Source: JACDBD01 sp050743385 (GTDB taxonomy: Bacteria; Actinomycetota; Acidimicrobiia; IMCC26256; JACDBD01). From it: a stretch of 12,592 bases of DNA. The stretch is from the NCBI GenBank assembly GCA_050743385.1, contig JBOGFJ010000074.1, positions 1-12,592 of the forward strand. Direction: 5' to 3'. Position numbers and translations under genes: made by a program. This document shows positions 1 to 8,511 of this stretch, one piece after another; the first letter of the stretch is position 1, and every line of letters starts with the position of its first letter. The notes below the pieces were generated by a model. That model was not told the origin of the DNA, did no database searches, and saw nothing but the letters and a program-made list of their open reading frames with translations.

Positions 1-1654
<1,654 letters not shown>

Positions 1655-1658
<4 letters not shown>

Positions 1659-2419
1659 ACGTCACGCTGCGGGTGTGGCGGCAGGCGGGGCCCGACGCGC
1701 CCGGGCGCTTCGAGGAGCATGCCGTCGACGACGTCAGCCCCGAGATGTCGTTCCTCGAGCTCTTCGACGTCCTCAACGAGCGGCTCAACGACCAGGGCCA
1801 GGAGCCGATCGCGTTCGACCACGACTGCCGCGAGGGCATCTGCGGTTCGTGCTCGATGATGATCAACGGGCAGGCGCACGGTCCCGAGAAGGGCACGGCG
1901 ACGTGCCAGCTGCACATGCGCAAGTTCAGCGACGGCGCCGAGATCACGGTGGAGCCGTGGCGGGCGGCCGCGTTCCCGGTCCTGCGCGACCTGATCGTCG
2001 ACCGCAGCGCCCTCGACCGCATCGTCGAGGCGGGTGGCTACATCACCGCCCCGACCGGCAGCGCGCCCGAGGCCAACCTCACGCTGGTGCCGAAGGAGGC
2101 GGCCGACTCCGCCATGGACGCCGCCGCGTGCATCGCCTGCGGCGCGTGCGTGGCCGCATGCCCGAACAGCGCGGCACAGCTCTTCACCGCGGCCAAGGTC
2201 GCGCACCTCGGCCTGCTCCCCCAGGGCCAGCCCGAGCGCTACGGGCGGGTGGTGGCGATGGTCGACCAGATGGAGGAGCTCTTCGGCAGCTGCACCAACA
2301 TGGGCGAGTGCGAGGCGGCGTGCCCGAAGGAGATCTCGATCGACTTCATCGCGCTCATGAACCGCGACTACGTCAAGGCCAAGTTCAAGAACCGCCGCCT
2401 CGCCGGCCAGCGCGGCTGA
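1655..2419 (+). CDS. sdhB: Succinate dehydrogenase / fumarate reductase iron-sulfur subunit
   Basis: This is the electron-transfer subunit linking SdhA flavin to the membrane quinone site, 254 residues. The start is the GTG at 1655, which overlaps the sdhA stop and has GAGGAG at 1643-1648 six bases upstream. The N-terminal plant-type ferredoxin domain binds [2Fe-2S] through C58, C63, C66 (CREGICGSC) and C84. The C-terminal domain has C159, C162, C165 and C169-Pro (CIACGACVAACP), then C213, C219 and C223-Pro (CTNMGECEAACP). By family knowledge these bind [4Fe-4S] (159, 162, 165, 223) and [3Fe-4S] (169, 213, 219). All expected ligands are present and the length is normal for the actinobacterial form. 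The gene ends just before a palindromic repeat that probably terminates the transcript. Confidence 0.97.
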
Positions 2420-2433
2420 CCTTTCCTTCCGGC

Positions 2434-2500
2434 GACCTCACCACGAACCTGCGCGCTTTCCGCGGCGGAAACGGCGCGCGCGGCGCGCAAGTTCGGGGGA
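2434..2500. repeat. Palindromic intergenic repeat, copy 1 (candidate bidirectional terminator)
   Basis: The arms 2445-2456 (GAACCTGCGCGC) and 2483-2494 (GCGCGCAAGTTC) are inverted repeats with one mismatch and a 26-base centre. The centre contains a nested TTTCC/GGAAA hairpin. A second copy lies at 5970-6035 with the same arms, the same mismatch position, the same 26-base centre length, a GACCTC lead-in and a GATT tail. The mismatch is C-A in the plus-strand RNA but a U-G wobble in the minus-strand RNA. The element fills the 81-base gap between the sdhB stop and the stop of the convergent gene at 2501. A terminator role is inference: there is no long U tract. Confidence 0.7.
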
Positions 2501-3499
2501 TTATGACGGGAACTTGATGTACTCGTCGATGATCGTCTCGGCGAGCTCGCGTGACGGCGGGGTGGCGCCGGTGACGCGGCCGCGGGCGCGCAGGTCGTCG
2601 ACGAGGCGGGCGACGATCCAGTCGAGCTCGAGGTCGTCGGTGTGCGACCGCCAGGCGGCGCGCTCGTCGTCGTCGGCGAAGCAATAGGCCTTCCACGAGA
2701 TCGAGAACCGCAGCTCGTCCCAGCGGTAGCGGGCGACCACGTCGTCACCCGCCCGCACCGACCAGCGCTCGTCGCCGTCGGAGACGAGGTGCATGCCGGG
2801 CTCGAGCGGCGGCAGCTCCCCCGTGGGCAGGTCGATCGGGTCGACCCCGTGGAACACGCTGTCGGTGTCGACGACGAGCGCGGTGTTGAACGCGACCTCG
2901 TGGGCGACGGGCTCGCCGTCGGGGCCGTCGGGGTAGAACGCGAACTCCCCGCCCTTGCAGTCGTGGAACCAGGCGACGCCGGTGGCGATGGGCATGCGCC
3001 ACTCCTCGAACAGCCCCGAGTGGCGCATCGCCACCAGCAGCCACTGCGGGTGCAGCTTGCGGTTCGCGCCCCGGAACTCGGGGACGTCGGTGTGCAGCGC
3101 GAGCTCCTGCCCCGGAACCATCAGGTTGGCGAACACGATCGCGGGCTCGACCACCCGGCGCCCGTGGATGGCGCGGGCCGCCTCGACGAACCCGTCGTGG
3201 AACAGGAACGGCTCCACGCCCTCGATGACCGGCTCGGTGCCGTAGGCGTACTCCTCGCGGAAGTAGTTGGTACGGGCGGCGAGCCGAGCGAGCGAGTCGG
3301 GACGGCCGTGGCGCCCACCCGAGCGGACGAAGTTCATCACCGCGTCATGACGCTGGGTGAGCCCGCGGCCGATCTCCGACTCGACGCTCTGCTGCGAGTA
3401 CATGCCGTATCGACCGAACCGCTCGCACAGATCGACCATCGCGGCCGCGTCGCGCTCGTCGGCGAACAGCGGGTCGAAGTGCACGTACTCGTGGCGCAT
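2501..3499 (-). CDS. Uncharacterised protein, putative Fe(II)/2-oxoglutarate-dependent oxygenase-like fold
   Basis: 332 residues, ATG start at 3499 placed directly after the TGA of the upstream gene (TGAATG, no gap). I do not recognise a named family. The centre resembles a double-stranded beta-helix oxygenase: PGQELALHTDVPEF supplies an HxD pair (H136, D138), and DSVFHGVD about 80 residues later supplies a distal His (H217). Candidate 2-oxoglutarate-binding arginines are R257, R259 or R264 in the RYRWDELRFSISW strand. Between them lies WFHDCKGGEFAFYPDG, which fits a beta-strand and turn before the distal His. No signal peptide or membrane segment is seen, so it is probably cytosolic. The facial triad is a reading by eye, and a non-enzymatic cupin is the alternative. 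It sits downstream of a small dimeric-barrel protein and probably shares its transcript. The palindromic repeat at 2434-2500 follows the stop. Confidence 0.6.
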   Translation of the reverse strand: MRHEYVHFDPLFADERDAAAMVDLCERFGRYGMYSQQSVESEIGRGLTQRHDAVMNFVRSGGRHGRPDSLARLAARTNYFREEYAYGTEPVIEGVEPFLFHDGFVEAARAIHGRRVVEPAIVFANLMVPGQELALHTDVPEFRGANRKLHPQWLLVAMRHSGLFEEWRMPIATGVAWFHDCKGGEFAFYPDGPDGEPVAHEVAFNTALVVDTDSVFHGVDPIDLPTGELPPLEPGMHLVSDGDERWSVRAGDDVVARYRWDELRFSISWKAYCFADDDERAAWRSHTDDLELDWIVARLVDDLRARGRVTGATPPSRELAETIIDEYIKFPS

Positions 3500-3799
3500 T
3501 CAGAACTCCTCGATCTGCTCCACGTCGAGGTTGCGGAAGGTCGGGGGCCCGTCGGCCAGCGCCTGCATCTTCCCCGCGAGCTCCGCCGTCTCGGGCAGGT
3601 CGTTGTTCCTCATGGCCTCCTCGTACGACGGGAACTCCGCGATGGTGAGGTACGTGCCGGGACGGTCCCGGTCGGCGCCCACCACCACCCGGCCGACCGT
3701 GCGCCGTCCCTCGGTCGCCGCTCGGTACGCGTCGGTGGCCTTTTGCATCTCGTCGAACTTCGACGTCTGGTACTCGATGACCTGGACGAACTTCGCCAT
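3500..3799 (-). CDS. Small dimeric alpha-beta-barrel-like protein (ABM-like), hypothetical
   Basis: 99 residues from the ATG at 3799 (MAKFVQVIEYQ), which has a strong purine-rich site GAGGGAGGGG at 3805-3814, five bases upstream. A longer frame could begin with TTG at 3856 but has no ribosome site and a non-conserved-looking leader. The layout is beta strand (FVQVIEYQ), helix (KFDEMQKATDAYRAAT), strand (VGRVVVGADRD), strand (GTYLTIAEF), then helix (SYEEAMRNNDLPETAELAGKMQ). That is the pattern of ferredoxin-like dimeric barrels such as antibiotic-biosynthesis monooxygenase-like and EthD-like proteins. No catalytic residue can be assigned. It abuts the oxygenase-like gene (TGA directly followed by ATG), suggesting coupled translation. 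A role in small-molecule oxidation with that neighbour is inference. Confidence 0.75.
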   Translation of the reverse strand: MAKFVQVIEYQTSKFDEMQKATDAYRAATEGRRTVGRVVVGADRDRPGTYLTIAEFPSYEEAMRNNDLPETAELAGKMQALADGPPTFRNLDVEQIEEF

Positions 3800-3827
3800 T
3801 GGATCCCCTCCCTCATCGACGGGCCGC

Positions 3828-3856
3828 ATCGTGGCCCTCGCGAGAGTGTTCGTCAA
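3828..3856 (-). promoter_or_regulatory. Possible promoter for the barrel/oxygenase pair
   Basis: On the minus strand TTGACG (3856-3851) is followed after 17 bases by CACGAT (3833-3828). The first hexamer matches the -35 consensus well and the second matches the -10 poorly (A and T at positions 2 and 6). A start near 3821 would give a leader of about 22 bases carrying the GAGGGAGGGG ribosome site. It lies in the 75-base gap after udgX, so the two downstream genes could be transcribed apart from udgX. Read by eye only. Confidence 0.3.
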
Positions 3857-3874
3857 TGAGAAGGGGAGAACGTT

Positions 3875-4489
3875 TCAGGTCCGGGCCACCATCGCCCGCA
3901 GGTCGTCGGTGAAGTCGGCGAACTCGGCCTCCCGCTGCTCCGACTCCTCGATGCGCAAGATGGCCGACGGGTGGATGGTGCCGGTGGCGAGCACGCCCGA
4001 CGGGAGCTCCACGAACTCGCCCCGCTGCTTCGTCACCCGCCACTTCGACCCGAACACGGCCTGACCGGCGGTCGCGCCCAGCGCACCGAGCACCTTCGGT
4101 TGCACCAGTGCCAGCTCGCGCTCCCACCACACCCGGCACGCCCCGATCTCCTGGGCGTTGGGCTTCTGGTGGAGGCGCACCTTGCCCGCGGGACGCCATT
4201 TGAAGTGCTTGACGACGTTGGTGACGTACACCTCGTCGCGGTCGATGCCCGCCTCGTCGAGGGCGCGGTCGAGGAGCTTGCCGGCGGGCCCGACGAACGG
4301 ATGGCCCTCCCGGTCCTCCTTGTCGCCGGGCACCTCGCCGACGAGCATGAGCGGCGCCCCCTGCGGGCCCTCGCCGAAGACGGTCTGGGTCGCCCGCTTG
4401 TAGAGATCACAGCGGGTGCAGCCGGCCGCCTCCTCGGCCACCTCCGACAGCGACGGCAGCTCGACGTCCTCGGGAAACAGCTCGCTCAC
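3875..4489 (-). CDS. udgX: UdgX-type uracil-DNA glycosylase (family 4-like, Fe-S)
   Basis: 204 residues from the GTG at 4489 (VSELFPEDVEL). A longer frame to 4549 adds an Arg-rich tail and would run into the divergent gene at 4513, so I reject it. Motif A is GEVPGDKED (51-59) followed by HPFVGPAGKLLD; motif B is the HPS loop (163-165). An Fe-S site is indicated by C24 and C27 (CTRC) and C118, with H95 of KHF standing where family-4 enzymes have a third Cys. The segment KVRLH (103-107) aligns with the KRRIH loop of Mycobacterium smegmatis UdgX, whose His attacks the abasic site after uracil excision and leaves the protein covalently bound to DNA. That His is kept here (H107), while positions 2 and 4 of the loop differ. 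The role is uracil recognition and repair in DNA; stable covalent trapping is inferred from the family. Its own promoter must lie inside the divergent coding region. Confidence 0.88.
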   Translation of the reverse strand: MSELFPEDVELPSLSEVAEEAAGCTRCDLYKRATQTVFGEGPQGAPLMLVGEVPGDKEDREGHPFVGPAGKLLDRALDEAGIDRDEVYVTNVVKHFKWRPAGKVRLHQKPNAQEIGACRVWWERELALVQPKVLGALGATAGQAVFGSKWRVTKQRGEFVELPSGVLATGTIHPSAILRIEESEQREAEFADFTDDLRAMVART

Positions 4490-4500
4490 TCGTCCCGTTC

Positions 4501-4506
4501 TACCCT
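4501..4506 (+). promoter_or_regulatory. Candidate -10 box (TACCCT) for a leaderless transcript
   Basis: TACCCT fits the actinobacterial TAnnnT -10 pattern and sits six bases before the ATG at 4513. With the usual -12 to -7 placement, transcription would start on the A of the ATG. No Shine-Dalgarno-like purine run precedes this ATG, which agrees with leaderless translation. No clear -35 is visible. It lies in the 23-base gap between the divergent udgX and SRPBCC start codons. Confidence 0.5.
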
Positions 4507-4512
4507 GCCCGC

Positions 4513-5063
4513 ATGCAGGAGCACTCCTTCTCCGTCGTCGTCGGCGCACCCCCGGAGGAGCTCTGGGACGTGTTCTGGTACCGCGGCCCCGACCGGCCCC
4601 AGGGCAAGATCGGCACGATCGACATCCTCCACCCCGGCGACGAGATCGGCGAGGGCCTGGTGCGGCACTGCACGTTCCCGGTCCCCCGCTTCCTCCTCTC
4701 CGGCGGTGTCGGCCAGTCGTGGGAGTGGCTCACCGAGGTGAAGCCGTACGAGTCGTGGCGCTACGACGCCATCGGCAAGCCCCTGTGGTCGCGCGCCGAG
4801 GGCTTCACCCGCCTGGAGGATCTCGGCGACGGCCGTACCCGCATCCACTTCACCGAGCGTTACGAGGCGTTCAACCCGTGGATGCGCCGCCTCGGTGTCG
4901 AGCGCTACGTGCACGATCGCATCTCGCGCGACAACGACAGCATCCTCGCCGCTCTCGAGGGGGGCGTGCGCTGGCACCGCCAGCGCCGTGCCCGCACCCA
5001 ACAGCAGCAGGAGCAGGAGCAGGAGGCGGGAACCGGCGACACCGCCGGCACGTCCAACTCCAC

Positions 5064-5067
<4 letters not shown>
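4513..5067 (+). CDS. SRPBCC (START-like) superfamily protein
   Basis: 184 residues, ATG at 4513. The sequence reads as the helix-grip fold used by polyketide cyclase/dehydrase-like and lipid-binding proteins. It has an N-terminal strand SFSVVVGAPPEELWDVFWY, a run of strands including GEGLVRHCTFPV, SWEWLTEVKPYESWRYDAIG and TRIHFTERYEAFNP, and a long C-terminal helix (about 122-157) that would close the pocket. The last 27 or so residues are low complexity, rich in Gln and Glu then Gly/Thr/Ser, encoded by a CAG/GAG run near 4999-5026, and are probably disordered. No signal peptide is seen, so it is likely cytosolic. Ligand and reaction cannot be told from sequence. The TGA overlaps the GTG of the downstream lipoprotein gene (GTGA), implying one transcript. 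Confidence 0.8.
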
Positions 5068-5966
<899 letters not shown>

Positions 5967-5969
5967 CCT

Positions 5970-6035
5970 GACCTCCCCAACCTGCGCGCTCCGCGCCGCG
6001 CATTTCCCTCGCGCGGCGCGCAAGTTCGGTCGATT
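5970..6035. repeat. Palindromic intergenic repeat, copy 2 (candidate bidirectional terminator)
   Basis: The arms 5979-5989 (AACCTGCGCGC) and 6016-6026 (GCGCGCAAGTT) pair with a single mismatch, at the same position as in copy 1, around a 26-base centre. The right end (CGCGCGGCGCGCAAGTTCGG, 6010-6029) is identical to 2477-2496. The centre sequence otherwise differs from copy 1. It occupies the whole gap between the lipoprotein stop and the stop of the convergent kinase gene, the same setting as copy 1. A terminator or REP-like element is inferred. Confidence 0.7.
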
Positions 6036-6038
6036 CGG

Positions 6039-7445
6039 CTAGCCGGCCTGCTCCCGGTCGCGGGCGGCGGCGAACTGCGAACGCACGGCCTCGGCCTCGA
6101 TCTCCGCCGGCTCGACGACCCGGGCCTTGCCCGCGCCCCACGCCTCGGTGACATCCTGCGGCGGCCGCTGCGCGAGGACAGCGCTCGCTTGCGCGCAGGC
6201 ACCGAACGCGGCGGGGTCGCCCCGGGGCACCTCGACCGGCCGGCGGGCGAGATCGGCCAGCACCCGTTGGTACGCATGCGAGCGCGCACCCGATCCGACG
6301 AGCACGAGCCGCCCGTCGACCGCCACACCCGCCGACGCCAGCGCGTCGAGCCCGTCGAGGAGGCCGCACACGACTCCCTCGACGGCGGCCCGGGCGACCT
6401 GCTGGGGCGTCACGTCGCTGCGCAGCCCGAGCAGCGTGCCGGTGGCATCGGGCCGGTCGGGTGTGCGCTCGCCGTCGAGGTACGGCACCAGCACGACACC
6501 GCCCGCGCCGGGAGGCGCCTCCAGCGCGAGCTGATCGAGCCGGTTCTCGTCGACGTGGAGGAGGCGGGCGATCGCGTCGGTGGCCCGGGTCGCGTTCGAC
6601 ACGCCGACCAGCGGGAGGTAGCGGCCGGTCGCGTCGGCGAACCCGGCCACCGCGCCGCTGGCGTCGGCGGTCGCATCGATGCTCACCGTCGCCACGACGC
6701 CGGTCGTCCCCACCGACACGACCACGTCGCCGGGGTGGAGCGCGACCCCGAGCGCGACCGCCATGATGTCGCCGGTGCCGGGCGCGATCGTCACTCCCTC
6801 GCGCTCGCCCGCGGGATCGAGCGGGCCCAGCACCCTCGGGAAGCAGCCGCTCCAGTCGCGGTCCCGGTCGATGAGGGCGAGCACGTCGGAGCGGTAACGC
6901 CGCTCGCGCGGCGACCAGTAGCCGGTGGCGGACGCGTCGCCCCGGTCGGTCACGAAGCGCCCGGCGATCCGTCCGGTGAGCCAGTCGTGCGGCATCACGA
7001 CGCGGGCGATACGGCCGAAGTTCTCGGGCTCGTTGCGGTGCAACCACGACAGCTTGGCGATCGGCAGGGCGGCCACCGGCACGGTGCCGACGGCATCGGC
7101 CCACGCCTGTGCCCCGCCGAGCTTGTCGACGAGCCAATGGGCGTCGGCCGCCGCCTCGGTGTTGTCGGCGAGCAACGCCTTCCGGATCACCCGGTGGTGG
7201 GCGTCGAGCGCGACCAGGCCGTGCGGCTGGGCCGCGACCGCAACCGCGGCGGGCGGCGGCGACGCCGTCTGGCTGCGCGCCTCGAGCAGCGCCTGCCACC
7301 ACGAGGCCGGGTCTTGCTCGCTGCGGGGCGGACGGGCCGGCGGATGGACAGCGTGGCCCGCACCGACGAGCTCACCCGTGTCGGCGTCGCGAAGCTCGAC
7401 GCGGGTCGCGGGAATCGACGAATCGATGCCGAGCACGAGTGGCAC
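6039..7445 (-). CDS. xylB: FGGY-family carbohydrate kinase, xylulokinase-like
   Basis: 468 residues; phosphorylates a sugar (probably D-xylulose) with ATP in the cytosol. The N-terminal FGGY domain opens with LGIDSS (D8, phosphate-binding) and has QPHG at 73-76, where xylulokinases carry a QMHG- or QQHG-like substrate motif. LLADNTEAA (91-99) fills the place of the usual LWNDTR-like segment. The C-terminal domain has GTGDIMAVALG with the likely catalytic base D226, SVGTTGVV (244-251), YLDGERTPDRP, and the nucleotide-binding LVGSGARSHAYQRVLADLARRPVEVP. The GTG at 7445 has GGAGG ten bases upstream; a second in-frame GTG three codons later is possible. No xylose isomerase or transporter gene is adjacent, so the substrate is uncertain and another pentulose or polyol is possible. 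Confidence 0.82.
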   Translation of the reverse strand: MPLVLGIDSSIPATRVELRDADTGELVGAGHAVHPPARPPRSEQDPASWWQALLEARSQTASPPPAAVAVAAQPHGLVALDAHHRVIRKALLADNTEAAADAHWLVDKLGGAQAWADAVGTVPVAALPIAKLSWLHRNEPENFGRIARVVMPHDWLTGRIAGRFVTDRGDASATGYWSPRERRYRSDVLALIDRDRDWSGCFPRVLGPLDPAGEREGVTIAPGTGDIMAVALGVALHPGDVVVSVGTTGVVATVSIDATADASGAVAGFADATGRYLPLVGVSNATRATDAIARLLHVDENRLDQLALEAPPGAGGVVLVPYLDGERTPDRPDATGTLLGLRSDVTPQQVARAAVEGVVCGLLDGLDALASAGVAVDGRLVLVGSGARSHAYQRVLADLARRPVEVPRGDPAAFGACAQASAVLAQRPPQDVTEAWGAGKARVVEPAEIEAEAVRSQFAAARDREQAG

Positions 7446-7520
7446 CTCTCCGCGTCCTCCCCTGCAGAGCCCGCCGAGACGCTAACCGGTACCGCGGTGG
7501 CGGTCGACGCGGACGCGGAC

Positions 7521-7539
7521 CGCGATCATCGCGTAGGGT
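7521..7539 (+). promoter_or_regulatory. Inverted repeat abutting a TAGGGT -10 box (candidate operator/promoter)
   Basis: CGCGAT-C-ATCGCG (7521-7533) is a perfect inverted repeat with a one-base centre. It is followed immediately by TAGGGT (7534-7539), a good actinobacterial -10 box eight bases before the ATG at 7548. No purine-rich ribosome site precedes that ATG, so a leaderless or near-leaderless transcript is plausible. The repeat fills much of the spacer where a repressor would block RNA polymerase. It lies between the divergent kinase and membrane-protein genes. Confidence 0.45.
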
Positions 7540-7547
7540 GCGCGGCG

Positions 7548-8246
7548 ATGACCAGCGCACCGCCCCCGGCCGCGCCCGCCGTTCCCGCCGCCGAGCGGGT
7601 ACGGCTCGCGTACCAATCGCGGCCCAACAGCGATTACATCTTCGAGCAGCCCGGGCTCGTGGTGTTCCTCACCGTGATCACACTCGGCATCTACGGCTAC
7701 TACGTCTTCTACCAACTCTTCCGGCGCATGCGCGACCACAACCTGCGCCGGCTCGACCTGCTGGAGGGCGCGACCGAGGTCGCGTGGGGCGAAGCGAGCA
7801 CGCGCGGCATCGCCGAGGAGCTCCGCCCCAACTTCGAGCGCATCGCCGCCCACCTCCAGGTGATGCGGAGCCTGTCGCGTGAGTTCCGCGACCCCGCGAT
7901 CTGGCTCGTGATCCTGATCGTCAGCGGCGGGATCGGCCACTTCATCGCCGCGTACTTCCTCGACGCCGACTTGATCAAGCACGACCAGGCATCGGGCGCC
8001 GTCGAAGCGGAGCTGTCGGTGATCTACGGGCGACTCGGCGAGACCGTGCCCGCACCCGACCCGGGGCGGGTCAAGGGCCCCGACAACTACGCCGCCCGGA
8101 TCGTCGTCAGCATCGTCACCTGCGGGATCTACGCGCTGTGGTGGGAGTACGACCTGATGGTCGCGGGCAACCGGCACTTCGCCGCGGTGTGGCCGGGCGA
8201 GGACGCGCTCGCGGGCGCGGTGTACCGCCTCAGCCAGCCCGCGTAG
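7548..8246 (+). CDS. Membrane protein with duplicated DUF4234-like helices
   Basis: 232 residues, ATG at 7548. A Pro/Ala-rich cytosolic start precedes helix 1 (about 36-57), which carries the motif VITLGIYGYYVFYQL. A central amphipathic region (about 60-115) is charged. Helix 2 spans about 118-139, and helix 3 (about 184-203) carries VSIVTCGIYALWWEYDL. Helices 1 and 3 share the pattern VxT-x-GIY-five residues-Y-x-L, the signature I associate with DUF4234 membrane proteins, and look like an internal duplication. Function is unknown. It has no co-oriented partner: the kinase diverges upstream and xseB converges with a gap of only ten bases, with no terminator visible there. Confidence 0.8.
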   Translation: MTSAPPPAAPAVPAAERVRLAYQSRPNSDYIFEQPGLVVFLTVITLGIYGYYVFYQLFRRMRDHNLRRLDLLEGATEVAWGEASTRGIAEELRPNFERIAAHLQVMRSLSREFRDPAIWLVILIVSGGIGHFIAAYFLDADLIKHDQASGAVEAELSVIYGRLGETVPAPDPGRVKGPDNYAARIVVSIVTCGIYALWWEYDLMVAGNRHFAAVWPGEDALAGAVYRLSQPA

Positions 8247-8256
8247 CGAGCACGCG

Positions 8257-8511
8257 TCAGCCGGGCTCGTCCTCGTCGGCGTCGTCGTCGGCGGCGCCGA
8301 CCTCCTGCTCGAAGGCCTCGAGGTCGCTGACGATGCGGTCGACGTCCGACTGCGCCCGCGAGATGCGCGTCCGGCACGTCTTGATCAGCTCGCTGGCGCG
8401 CCGCACCCGCTCGGCGAGCACGTCGACGTCGAGATGGTCGCCCTCGAGCTCACCGAGGATGTCTTCGAGCTCGGCCATCGCCTCGGCGTAGCCGGGTGCG
8501 TCGTCGCTCAC
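8257..8511 (-). CDS. xseB: Exodeoxyribonuclease VII small subunit
   Basis: 84 residues. It binds several copies per XseA to form exonuclease VII, which degrades single-stranded DNA to short oligonucleotides in the cytosol. The family signature is the two-helix core: GYAEAMAELEDILGELEGDHLDVDVLAERVRRASELIKTCRTRISRAQSDVDRI is broken here as helix 1 ending near LEGD and helix 2 beginning at LDVDVL. The tail (EQEVGAADDDADEDEPG) is acidic and probably disordered. The GTG start overlaps the xseA stop by four bases (GTGA), and GAGGAGA lies ten bases upstream (8522-8528) within xseA. The length is normal for the family. Confidence 0.93.
   Translation of the reverse strand: MSDDAPGYAEAMAELEDILGELEGDHLDVDVLAERVRRASELIKTCRTRISRAQSDVDRIVSDLEAFEQEVGAADDDADEDEPG

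Noticed and set aside
3800..3856. TTG start giving a 118-residue version of the barrel protein
   Set aside because: No ribosome site before it, while the ATG at 3799 has a strong one.
2642..3859. 405-codon open frame on the plus strand
   Set aside because: It is antisense to the oxygenase-like and barrel genes, with composition typical of a shadow frame in GC-rich DNA and no recognisable domain.
4490..4549. N-terminal extension of UdgX with a poly-Arg start
   Set aside because: It would overlap the divergent gene, has no ribosome site, and UdgX homologues begin near the GTG at 4489.
8247..8256. Terminator between the DUF4234-like gene and xseB
   Set aside because: Only ten bases lie between the stops and no stem with a U tract is visible.
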